DNA from: HGM04593 sp045588485
GTDB lineage: Bacteria; Bacteroidota; Bacteroidia; Bacteroidales; Bacteroidaceae
DNA length: 7,278 bases
Direction of reading: 5' to 3'
Assembly (NCBI GenBank): GCA_045588485.1
Contig: JAZNEI010000081.1
Coordinates: forward strand, 1 to 7,278
The translations under genes and the position numbers were made by a program. The notes beneath the pieces are model-generated. The model was given only the letters and a program-made list of their open reading frames with translations. It was not told where the DNA came from and did not search any database. Below are positions 1 through 5,962 of this stretch, one piece after another; the first letter of the stretch is position 1; each line of letters starts with the position of its first letter.

Positions 1-56
1 ATCTTAATAATGTCGTTTGTGTTCTAACTCAAATACATACCATCAAGTCATTGTAA

Positions 57-239
57 TCATTCTTGTTGATTCGAGTCATTTCGTTTTGTTTTCTTAATTT
101 CAAAGTTAAACTCTTCCCAGAAATTATCTCATTCTCTAACATGTCTTTCAACTTCCTTTTTGGCTTCATTATGAGAATTAAAAGAGCCAACACTTTTATG
201 CTCAATATTATCCCATACCTGATATATGTAATTTGACAT
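57..239 (-). pseudogene. Small hypothetical gene interrupted by an in-frame TGA
   Basis: Reading from the ATG at 239-237, the frame gives 36 residues beginning MSNYIYQVWDNIEHKSVGSF and ending KKEVERHVRE, then meets TGA at 131-129. The same frame stays open for 23 more codons (DNFWEEFNFEIKKTKRN...) up to TGA at 59-57. The part after the first stop is rich in aromatic and charged residues and looks like protein, so the simplest reading is a gene of about 60 codons broken by one base change, for example TGG to TGA. A functional 36-residue peptide is the alternative. I do not recognise a family. It begins 33 nt after the stop of the macro-like gene on the same strand, so it would be the third gene of that operon. 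TGA is a normal stop elsewhere in the window, so recoding is not needed. Confidence 0.4.
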
Positions 240-252
240 AATCACAATGCTT

Positions 253-274
253 AAAATTCTAATCTAAATTCTTT
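253..274. repeat. Direct repeat copy A, beyond the macro-like gene
   Basis: This 22-bp stretch matches 848-869 at 20 of 22 positions in the same orientation. Read on the minus strand it spells codons for K-E-F-R-L-E-F followed by TAA. Copy B spells the real C-terminus of the Nudix regulator, K-G-F-R-L-E-F followed by TGA. Copy A overlaps the stop codon of the macro-like gene in another frame. It may be a duplicated gene end, but both copies are AT-rich and chance similarity is possible. Confidence 0.5.
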
Positions 275-833
275 AATCTTCGTCACGAATAACTGTATAT
301 CTATGCTCCTCACGTATCTTTTGCATAAACACGTTTTTTTCTTCTCTATTCATCGATTTCAATTTCTCTTCATCTTCTCTGAAGAGCTTAATCCTAACAG
401 CTTTAAACTTCATTGTGCTCATCTCGGCAGCGTAACGCTCTGCTGTTGAGATAACACAAACGAAACTCTTCGGAAGAATAATATTTTCAACATCAATGGC
501 AGCTTCAAATAGTGGTGCGATTTCCTCATCTTTAAATCCAGCTATGCCACAACCAATCTTTGTCACCAAGAAAATCAACTCAGGATGTAGCTTTGCAAAC
601 GAAATGAACTCATCAACATAAGGTTTGATTGCATCCACACCTCCGTGCATAGTAGGTATTGCATAAGATTGTCCCTGCAAACCAACTCCCTGTCCCCATA
701 CGGCTCCAAAACGGTTATAAGCTAAACGAGCGGCTCCCCCACCGTGCGAACCAGCGAGGTTACTTCCAAAGACAAATACTTCATTATCCTCTATATGAAT
801 GATATTTTCCGGTGTAAATCTTCTGTTATACAT
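273..833 (-). CDS. Macro-domain-like protein (A1S_2505-like family)
   Basis: A protein of 186 residues. Residues 21-35 carry VFGSNLAGSHGGGAA, residues 46-61 the GQGVGLQGQSYAIPT stretch, and residues 90-108 VTKIGCGIAGF followed by EEIAPLF. These blocks are the signature I know from a widespread bacterial and phage family annotated as hypothetical protein A1S_2505. The glycine-rich loop and the IGCGIAGF block resemble the ligand-binding loops of macro domains, which bind ADP-ribose; that fold assignment is inferred from motifs only. Residues 140-186 form a highly charged tail (about half K, R, E or D) that seems extra to the core. The ATG start at 833 lies 12 nt after the stop of the Nudix regulator, so the two are probably co-transcribed. 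It has no signal peptide or membrane segment, so it should be cytoplasmic. No enzymatic activity can be claimed from the sequence. Confidence 0.8.
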   Translation of the reverse strand: MYNRRFTPENIIHIEDNEVFVFGSNLAGSHGGGAARLAYNRFGAVWGQGVGLQGQSYAIPTMHGGVDAIKPYVDEFISFAKLHPELIFLVTKIGCGIAGFKDEEIAPLFEAAIDVENIILPKSFVCVISTAERYAAEMSTMKFKAVRIKLFREDEEKLKSMNREEKNVFMQKIREEHRYTVIRDED

Positions 834-845
834 ATTATTTCATTT

Positions 846-1538
846 TCAAAATTCCAATCTAAATCCTTTTTGTTTCATTTCTGTATACTTCTCGGCATTG
901 AAGCAATACTTTGTCGGCGTGCGGCGAGAAGCATTTGAAGGGCGAGGCTCAGCCTCAGTAAGAATGCCGAGTTTGAGCATCTTGTTATAGAAGTTTCTTC
1001 GGTCGAACTTTACTTCCAAGATGGATTCGTACAAGTTCTGCAATTCGGTCATTGTAAAGACCTCGGGCAACAACTCAAAACCTATCGGTTCGAAACAGAT
1101 GCGCTCTTTAAGGCGATTCACCGCCATACGCAAGATGCGGTCGTGGTCGAAACCAAGACTTGGCACTTCGCCCATAGCAAACCAACGAGCCGAAGCAGCG
1201 TCGTCGCCACCTTTAACCTCTGAGAGTTTTACCAAGGCATAGTGTGCAACGGTTATTACTCGTTCACGAGGGTCGCGGTTTACATCCGAGAAGGTGTGAA
1301 ATTGTTCAACCGGCACACCAACCAATCCGGTCTCCTCCATCAATTCGCGGCGGGCACACTCCTCGGCAGTCTCGTCAATCTTCATAAAACCACCCGGAAA
1401 AGCCCATTTGCCTTTATGCGGTTCAATACCTCGCTGTATCAACAACACCTTAATAACAACACCATCAAATCCAAAAATCACGCAATCGGCAGTAACTGCG
1501 GGGTGCGGATATTTATAACAATAATTCTGTTCACTCAT
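846..1538 (-). CDS. Nudix-domain transcriptional regulator (NrtR/AraR type)
   Basis: A protein of 230 residues with two parts. Residues 15-140 form a Nudix domain with an intact Nudix box at 50-72: G50, E56, R64, E65, E68, E69 and G71 fit GX5EX7REUXEEXGU. Residues about 155-225 form a winged helix typical of the NrtR family (FTMTELQNLYESIL, then FDRRNFYNKMLKLGIL, then the RRTPTKYCFN wing). Known relatives sense ADP-ribose to control NAD genes (NrtR) or sense sugars such as arabinose (AraR of Bacteroides). Because all catalytic-box residues are kept, it could also hydrolyse a nucleoside-diphosphate compound, whereas many NrtR regulators have a decayed box. The ATG at 1538 is preceded by a Bacteroidota promoter flanked by two palindromes, which suggests autoregulation. 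It leads an operon with the macro-like gene. The true effector is unknown; arabinose genes are absent from the window. Confidence 0.88.
   Translation of the reverse strand: MSEQNYCYKYPHPAVTADCVIFGFDGVVIKVLLIQRGIEPHKGKWAFPGGFMKIDETAEECARRELMEETGLVGVPVEQFHTFSDVNRDPRERVITVAHYALVKLSEVKGGDDAASARWFAMGEVPSLGFDHDRILRMAVNRLKERICFEPIGFELLPEVFTMTELQNLYESILEVKFDRRNFYNKMLKLGILTEAEPRPSNASRRTPTKYCFNAEKYTEMKQKGFRLEF
848..869. repeat. Direct repeat copy B, 3' end of the Nudix regulator gene
   Basis: It covers the last codons of the regulator (K-G-F-R-L-E-F) and enters its TGA stop. It matches 253-274 at 20 of 22 positions, both differences being C to T on the plus strand. The two copies start 595 bp apart and enclose the whole macro-like gene. 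Confidence 0.5.
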
Positions 1539-1542
1539 AGTT

Positions 1543-1559
1543 TACGTTATTCTTACGCA
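1543..1559. promoter_or_regulatory. Imperfect 17-bp palindrome, proximal candidate operator
   Basis: The plus strand reads TACGTTATTCTTACGCA, an imperfect form of the perfect site at 1595-1611 (two mismatched pairs within the 6-bp arms). It overlaps the last two bases of the -7 box and extends over the expected transcription start, just ahead of the regulator's ATG. A protein bound here would block initiation. The best candidate ligand is the Nudix regulator itself. Confidence 0.55.
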
Positions 1560-1588
1560 AAAATATTAAATCATTTTTTATTAACAAA
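1558..1588 (-). promoter_or_regulatory. Bacteroidota-type promoter of the Nudix regulator operon
   Basis: On the minus strand TTTG (1588-1585) is followed by a 19-nt spacer and TATTTTTG (1565-1558), an exact match to TAnnTTTG. The start site would fall near 1551, giving a very short leader of about 12 nt before the ATG at 1538. It is bracketed by the palindromes at 1543-1559 and 1595-1611. Confidence 0.7.
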
Positions 1589-1594
1589 ATTTTC

Positions 1595-1611
1595 TGCGTA
1601 TTTTTTACGCA
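1595..1611. promoter_or_regulatory. Perfect 17-bp palindrome, distal candidate operator
   Basis: The plus strand reads TGCGTATTTTTTACGCA: perfect 6-bp arms TGCGTA and TACGCA around a 5-bp spacer. It lies just upstream of the TTTG box of the regulator promoter. Its centre (1603) is 52 bp from that of the proximal site (1551), close to five helical turns, so both would face the same side of the DNA. It is about 75 bp from the divergent GH35 promoter, which it might also influence. Confidence 0.6.
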
Positions 1612-1648
1612 AATAATAACATTTATAAGTAGCTCAACTTTAAACAGT

Positions 1649-1665
1649 CTCTATTATATATAGAG
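1649..1665. promoter_or_regulatory. Small palindrome upstream of the GH35 promoter
   Basis: CTCTAT and ATAGAG form perfect 6-bp arms around TATAT. It sits 20 bp upstream of the -33 element of the beta-galactosidase promoter, where an activator or operator site would be expected. It has the same 6-5-6 layout as the TGCGTA sites but a different sequence, so it would be read by another protein. Low complexity makes chance a real possibility. Confidence 0.3.
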
Positions 1666-1685
1666 GGAATTACCAGCATTTTTCT

Positions 1686-1716
1686 ATTGCTTTAACCGAA
1701 TAAATTACTATTTTTG
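1686..1716 (+). promoter_or_regulatory. Bacteroidota-type promoter of the GH35 gene
   Basis: ATTG (1686-1689), a 19-nt spacer, then TATTTTTG (1709-1716), an exact TAnnTTTG match. The transcription start would be near 1723, giving a leader of about 48 nt before the ATG at 1771. This also rules out the in-frame TTG at 1714 as the translation start, because it lies inside the promoter. Confidence 0.7.
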
Positions 1717-1770
1717 CAAGGCGTACATATTAAATTGGATATACGGACAAATAACATAAACCCTACTATT

Positions 1771-3642
1771 ATGAAAAAATTACTCTATCTGTTTTTGCTC
1801 ACACTGCTACCCATTGGTGGCAACGCACAGCAAAAGCTCACATTCGAGATTAAAGATGGCGATTTTTATGCCAACGGTAAACCCACTCCTATCCTCTCGG
1901 GCGAGATGCACTACTCTCGTATCCCTCACCAATATTGGCGGCATCGTCTTCAGATGATGAAGGGAATGGGACTTAACACCGTTGCCACATACGTATTCTG
2001 GAACTGGCATGAGACAGCACCCGGAGTATGGGACTTCGAAGGCGACAAGAATCTTGCCGAGTATATAAAGATTGCGGGCGAAGAGGGTATGATGGTTATC
2101 CTTCGCCCCGGTCCATACGTTTGTGCCGAGTGGGAGTTTGGCGGTTACCCCTGGTGGTTACAGAATATCGAAGGCATGGAGGTTCGTCGCGACAACGAGC
2201 ACTTCCTAAAGCACACCAAACTCTACATCGAGCGTCTGTATAAAGAGGTTGGTCATCTGCTGTGCACTAAGGGCGGACCCATCATTATGGTACAGTGCGA
2301 GAACGAGTTTGGTTCATACGTATCACAGCGTCAGGATATTCCCCTTGAGGAGCATCGTGCCTACAATGCAAAAATAAAACAGCAACTTGCTGACGCAGGC
2401 TTCGATGTTCCCCTCTTCACCTCGGACGGAAGCTGGCTTTTCGAGGGTGGCAGCACCCCCGGAGCACTCCCCACAGCAAACGGCGAGAGCAACATTGCGA
2501 ATCTAAAGAGAGTGGTAAATAAATACCACAACGGACAAGGCCCCTATATGGTAGCAGAATTCTACTCCGGATGGCTTGCACACTGGGCCGAGCCTCATCC
2601 CGATGTTGACGACTCACAGATAGCACGTCAGACCGAGGAGTATCTTAAAAACGACGTATCAATCAACTTCTATATGGTACACGGCGGAACAAACTTCGCC
2701 TTTACAAGCGGTGCCAACTACGACCGTAAGCGCGACATTCAGCCCGACCTTACAAGTTACGACTACGACGCACCCATCAGCGAAGCCGGTTGGGTGACAT
2801 CGAAATACGACTCTATCCGCAATGTAATCAAGAAGTATGTTAAGTATAACGTACCAGAGCCTCCTGCACAGATTCCATTAATCGAGATACCCTCTATCAA
2901 ACTCGACAAGGTGGTTGACGTTCTCTCTTATGCCGAGCGCCTCGACGCAGTTAGCAGCAATACCCCTCTCACTTTCGAGCAGCTTAATCAGGGTTACGGA
3001 TACGTGCTTTATACACGCCGTTTCAACCAGCCCATAAGCGGCACATTGGAGATTACAGGCTTGCGCGACTATGCAGTAGTTTATATCGACGGTGAGAAGG
3101 TTGGCGAACTTAACCGCAACACACAGACCTATGATATGGAGATTGAAGTACCTTTCAACGCAACACTACAGATTCTTGTCGAGAATATGGGTCGTATAAA
3201 CTATGGTGATGAGATTGTAAACAACACAAAAGGCATTATAAGCCCTGTTGTAATAAAGGGTCAGGAGATTATGGGTAATTGGGAAATGTACAAGCTCCCA
3301 ATGAGCGAGATGCCCAATTTCAATAAGATGAAGAGTGTAAAGAATGGTTCGTCACAGGCCAAGCGTCTTGCAGGCTGTCCTGTACTTTATGAAGGTACAT
3401 TCACACTCGACAAGACTGGTGACACATTCATTGATATGGGCAACTGGGGCAAGGGAATTGTATTTGTCAACGGTCACAACCTTGGCCGCTACTGGCAGGT
3501 TGGTCCCCAGCAGACACTATATCTACCCGGCGTATGGCTCAACGAGGGCGAGAACAAAATTGTTATCTTCGAACAGCTGAACGAGAAGGAGCAAAGCGAA
3601 ATTAAGACCGTAAAGACTCCCGTACTTACCGACCTCAGATAA
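1771..3642 (+). CDS. Secreted family GH35 beta-galactosidase
   Basis: Counted from the ATG at 1771, the protein has 623 residues. It begins with a type I signal peptide (KK, then LLYLFLLTLLPI), probably cut after A19 to leave glutamine first; there is no lipobox. Residues about 25-360 form the GH35 barrel, with HYSRIPHQYW, RPGPYVCAEWEFGGYPWWL (112-130) and QCENEFGSY (175-183). By analogy to human GLB1, E179 is the acid/base and E263 in VAEFYSGWLAHW the nucleophile. Residues about 400-620 look like the beta-sandwich domains usual in this family, with GNWGKGIVFVNGHNLGRYW near the end. Expected role: release of terminal beta-linked galactose from glycans in the periplasm. It is a single gene with no SusC/SusD or sulfatase partner in the window. 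Exact substrate linkage cannot be told. No frameshift or lost residue is seen. Confidence 0.92.
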   Translation: MKKLLYLFLLTLLPIGGNAQQKLTFEIKDGDFYANGKPTPILSGEMHYSRIPHQYWRHRLQMMKGMGLNTVATYVFWNWHETAPGVWDFEGDKNLAEYIKIAGEEGMMVILRPGPYVCAEWEFGGYPWWLQNIEGMEVRRDNEHFLKHTKLYIERLYKEVGHLLCTKGGPIIMVQCENEFGSYVSQRQDIPLEEHRAYNAKIKQQLADAGFDVPLFTSDGSWLFEGGSTPGALPTANGESNIANLKRVVNKYHNGQGPYMVAEFYSGWLAHWAEPHPDVDDSQIARQTEEYLKNDVSINFYMVHGGTNFAFTSGANYDRKRDIQPDLTSYDYDAPISEAGWVTSKYDSIRNVIKKYVKYNVPEPPAQIPLIEIPSIKLDKVVDVLSYAERLDAVSSNTPLTFEQLNQGYGYVLYTRRFNQPISGTLEITGLRDYAVVYIDGEKVGELNRNTQTYDMEIEVPFNATLQILVENMGRINYGDEIVNNTKGIISPVVIKGQEIMGNWEMYKLPMSEMPNFNKMKSVKNGSSQAKRLAGCPVLYEGTFTLDKTGDTFIDMGNWGKGIVFVNGHNLGRYWQVGPQQTLYLPGVWLNEGENKIVIFEQLNEKEQSEIKTVKTPVLTDLR

Positions 3643-3662
3643 CAGTTCAAATTCCCGAACAC

Positions 3663-3708
3663 ATAATAATATCGGCGCATCTCAAAACTGATGCGCCGAT
3701 ATTATTAT
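3663..3708 (+). terminator. Stem-loop ending the GH35 transcript
   Basis: A perfect 19-bp stem (3663-3681 with 3690-3708) around the 8-nt loop tcaaaact, starting 20 nt after the beta-galactosidase stop. The upper half is GC-rich (CGGCGCATC) and the lower half is alternating A and T. No T tract follows on the plus strand, so it may act partly through the AU-rich stem base or as a 3' stabiliser. The symmetry allows action on both strands. Confidence 0.7.
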
Positions 3709-3735
3709 AAACTCAAAATCAGCACAAGCCGATTC

Positions 3736-3772
3736 AAAAAAAAATGCGGAGTGAAATGTTATTCACTCCGCA
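3736..3772 (-). terminator. Intrinsic terminator of glmM
   Basis: An 11-bp perfect stem (3745-3755 with 3762-3772; TGCGGAGTGAA) with a 6-nt loop. On the minus strand it is followed by nine T residues (3744-3736). It lies 20 nt after the glmM stop, the classical layout of a Rho-independent terminator. Confidence 0.88.
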
Positions 3773-3792
3773 AATATAACACAATGTAACTA

Positions 3793-5181
3793 TTACATCA
3801 ATGTCTGAGCTAGTGCCAGAATCTCCTCACCGATTGCATCGGCAACCTCCTGTGTAGGACCCTCGGAATAGATACGGATGATAGGCTCTGTATTACTCTT
3901 ACGCAGGTGTACCCACTTGTCGGGGAAGTCGAGTTTAACACCGTCGATAGTATTAATCTCAGCCTTGTCAGCGTAGTTAGCCTTAATTTTCTCGAGAATC
4001 ATATCTACGTCTGTACCGGGCTTAAGGTCGATGCGGTTCTTACCCATAAAGTAAGCAGGATAAGTAGCACGAAGCTCGCTAACAGTCTTCTTCTCATGAG
4101 CAAGATGGCTGAGGAACAAGCAGATACCTACAAGAGCATCACGACCGCTGTGGCAAGCAGGATAGATAACACCACCGTTACCCTCGCCACCGATTACAGC
4201 GTTTGTCTCCTTCATAAGTGTAACCACATTAACCTCGCCTACTGCCGATGCCGAGTACTGGCAACCATGGCTGTTTGTTACGTCGCGCAAAGCACGTGTC
4301 GAAGAGAGGTTCGATACAGTGTTACCGGGAGTATGTTTCAATACATAGTCGGCAACTGTCACAAGAGTGTACTCCTCGCCGTACATATCTCCATTCTCGC
4401 AGATGATAGCAAGGCGGTCAACGTCGGGGTCAACAACAAAAGCAACGTCGTTGCCACCCTTTGCCATAAGCCCCATGATATCACCAAGGTTCTTTGCAAG
4501 AGGCTCTGGATTGTGCTGGAAATCGCCTGTAGGCTCACAGTATAGTTTATCGAGGCTCTTAACGCCAAGCTGCTCGAACAACATAGGAAGGATTACGCCA
4601 CCTACCGAATTTACGCAGTCGATAGCAACGCGGAAACCTGCATTGCGGATAGCCTCAACGTCTACAAGAGGAAGTGCCAATACTGCGTCAATGTGTTTCT
4701 GGTTAAAAGACTCGTCAAGGCGATATTTACCGAGTGTCTCAACATCGGCATAATCAAACTCCTCGGCCTCGGCAATGCGAAGCACCTCTTTTCCCTCGGC
4801 AGCATTCAAGAACTCACCCTTCTCGTTAAGAAGCTTAAGAGCATTCCACTGACGGGGGTTGTGGCTTGCAGTAAGAATGATACCACCACAAGCATCCTCC
4901 ATAGTAACAGCCAACTCGGTTGTGGGGGTAGATGCAAGGCCTATGTCAACAACATCGAATCCCATACCCATTAGTGTACCACAAACAATGTGATTGACCA
5001 TTGAACCCGAGAGACGAGCATCACGACCAACAACAATCTTGTTTGTTGTCTTTGTTGTTGTCTTACGTATCAGCGCTGCGTATGCTGATGTCAACTTAGT
5101 AATGTCAAGAGGAGTAAGACCCTCATCGGCACGTCCACCAATGGTTCCCCTGATACCTGAAATTGATTTAATTAGTGTCAT
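3793..5181 (-). CDS. glmM: Phosphoglucosamine mutase (alpha-D-phosphohexomutase family)
   Basis: A protein of 462 residues, full length for the family. Visible active-site parts, in order: the phosphoserine loop TASHNP at 104-109 with S106 as the phosphorylated residue; the magnesium loop DPDVDR at 251-256 (D251, D253, D255); the sugar-binding loop GEGNGG at 332-337; and the phosphate-binding RKSNTEP at 427-433. Expected reaction: interconversion of glucosamine-6-phosphate and glucosamine-1-phosphate on the way to UDP-GlcNAc for peptidoglycan and lipopolysaccharide. The sugar loop is GEGNGG and not the GEQSGH of E. coli GlmM, a variant I associate with Bacteroidota and archaeal members. A phosphomannomutase or phosphoglucomutase role therefore cannot be excluded. 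A Thr/Lys-rich stretch (KTTTKTTNK, 40-48) is unusual. The ATG at 5181 lies inside the end of the preceding lipoprotein gene, so translation is probably coupled. A T9 stem-loop follows. Confidence 0.85.
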   Translation of the reverse strand: MTLIKSISGIRGTIGGRADEGLTPLDITKLTSAYAALIRKTTTKTTNKIVVGRDARLSGSMVNHIVCGTLMGMGFDVVDIGLASTPTTELAVTMEDACGGIILTASHNPRQWNALKLLNEKGEFLNAAEGKEVLRIAEAEEFDYADVETLGKYRLDESFNQKHIDAVLALPLVDVEAIRNAGFRVAIDCVNSVGGVILPMLFEQLGVKSLDKLYCEPTGDFQHNPEPLAKNLGDIMGLMAKGGNDVAFVVDPDVDRLAIICENGDMYGEEYTLVTVADYVLKHTPGNTVSNLSSTRALRDVTNSHGCQYSASAVGEVNVVTLMKETNAVIGGEGNGGVIYPACHSGRDALVGICLFLSHLAHEKKTVSELRATYPAYFMGKNRIDLKPGTDVDMILEKIKANYADKAEINTIDGVKLDFPDKWVHLRKSNTEPIIRIYSEGPTQEVADAIGEEILALAQTLM

Positions 5182-5806
5182 ACAGTTTTTCTGGTGTAAA
5201 GGTTATTTGATAAAAACATGGATATACGTATGATGAAGCTGTTGATGTTCCCTTGGTATGCGGAACAATCAAATTTACTTTTGCCACCTGCGACTGACGG
5301 CGAGTGAGCCAAATGTAAGGGAATGGGGTTAGCCATCCCGTGGGCACTGCGCTGCCATAACGGGCAAACATATAACCGCTTATGAATGTACCCGAATAGG
5401 TACCGCTTGTTAGCGAGACTCGCATCACATCGGGATTATCGCTATCGTATAGGTTACCCAAGATTGTATCACCCGAAGATATATTATACTCCGAGAAGCG
5501 TGCAATAATATTGAGTGTCTCGCCATCAACCATCTGACGTGCTCCCTCTTGTCCCTTGGGATTACGTACTATCTGCATATAGACATCGTCAATGAGTACA
5601 TACTCGTTTTTCTCGTAGTCGGTTGTAGAATCGTTCTCTACAAACTCCTTGTATGAGATTACATTAATGCCCTGTTCGGTAATAAATGCCTTTACAGCCC
5701 TACGCTCGCTCTCTTTCATGTCGGAATAGGTCTTTTCATCATCACAAGCCCACAGCAGCACAGCCGCCACAGACATCAATCCCCAAATAATCCATCTATT
5801 TTTCAT
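5168..5806 (-). CDS. DUF4827-like lipoprotein upstream of glmM
   Basis: A protein of 212 residues. Residues 1-21 form a lipoprotein signal (KNR, hydrophobic core, then L-L-W-A-C), so C21 should be lipidated. The acidic CDDE directly after the cysteine resembles the lipoprotein export signal of Bacteroidota, which suggests exposure on the cell surface; this is an inference. From memory, the C-terminal part (WLTRRQSQVAKVNLIVPHTKGT, then YVYPCFYQITF) matches the DUF4827 family, found in Bacteroidota next to the phosphoglucosamine mutase gene. No catalytic motif is visible and the function is unknown. Its stop codon (5170-5168) lies downstream of the glmM start, giving a 14-nt overlap. A good purine-rich sequence, AAAGGA (5816-5811), precedes the ATG, and a candidate promoter lies about 60 nt upstream. 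Confidence 0.8.
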   Translation of the reverse strand: MKNRWIIWGLMSVAAVLLWACDDEKTYSDMKESERRAVKAFITEQGINVISYKEFVENDSTTDYEKNEYVLIDDVYMQIVRNPKGQEGARQMVDGETLNIIARFSEYNISSGDTILGNLYDSDNPDVMRVSLTSGTYSGTFISGYMFARYGSAVPTGWLTPFPYIWLTRRQSQVAKVNLIVPHTKGTSTASSYVYPCFYQITFTPEKLYDTN

Positions 5807-5865
5807 ATAATCCTTTTATTTCCTCTCTAATTTATACATTAACCGTGTAGTTACACAATTCTCCG

Positions 5866-5899
5866 CGAATATACAAAAACAATTTCCAATAAGCACAAA
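5866..5899 (-). promoter_or_regulatory. Candidate promoter of the lipoprotein-glmM operon
   Basis: Minus strand TATATTCG (5873-5866) fits TAnnTTYG, a one-base variant of the -7 box. A TTTG lies upstream at 5899-5896 with a 22-nt spacer, longer than the usual 19. The start site would be near 5859, giving a leader of about 52 nt. The 13-mer around the box, 5864-5876, agrees at 12 of 13 positions with 7008-7020 upstream of nrnA. Confidence 0.5.
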
Positions 5900-5962
5900 C
5901 AATAGCCACATTTAATTGAAAATAACACAATTTTATCCTTTTCGCCTCTATTTTCGGGCTTA

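Noticed and set aside
129..131. TGA read as an amino acid (recoding)
   Set aside because: TGA ends the Nudix regulator (846-848) and nrnA (5963-5965), and tryptophan is coded by TGG throughout, so a changed code is not supported.
1242..1616. Plus-strand open frame of 124 codons
   Set aside because: It is antisense to the Nudix regulator and runs through its promoter and operators; no protein-like motif.
1714..1770. Upstream TTG start for the GH35 protein
   Set aside because: The TTG lies inside the -7 box, and starting there would place 19 residues before an otherwise normal signal peptide beginning at the ATG at 1771.
3907..4545. Plus-strand open frame of 212 codons opposite glmM
   Set aside because: It runs antisense to a fully intact mutase gene, has no promoter or recognisable motif, and overlaps other spurious frames. 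It is a by-product of codon use in glmM.
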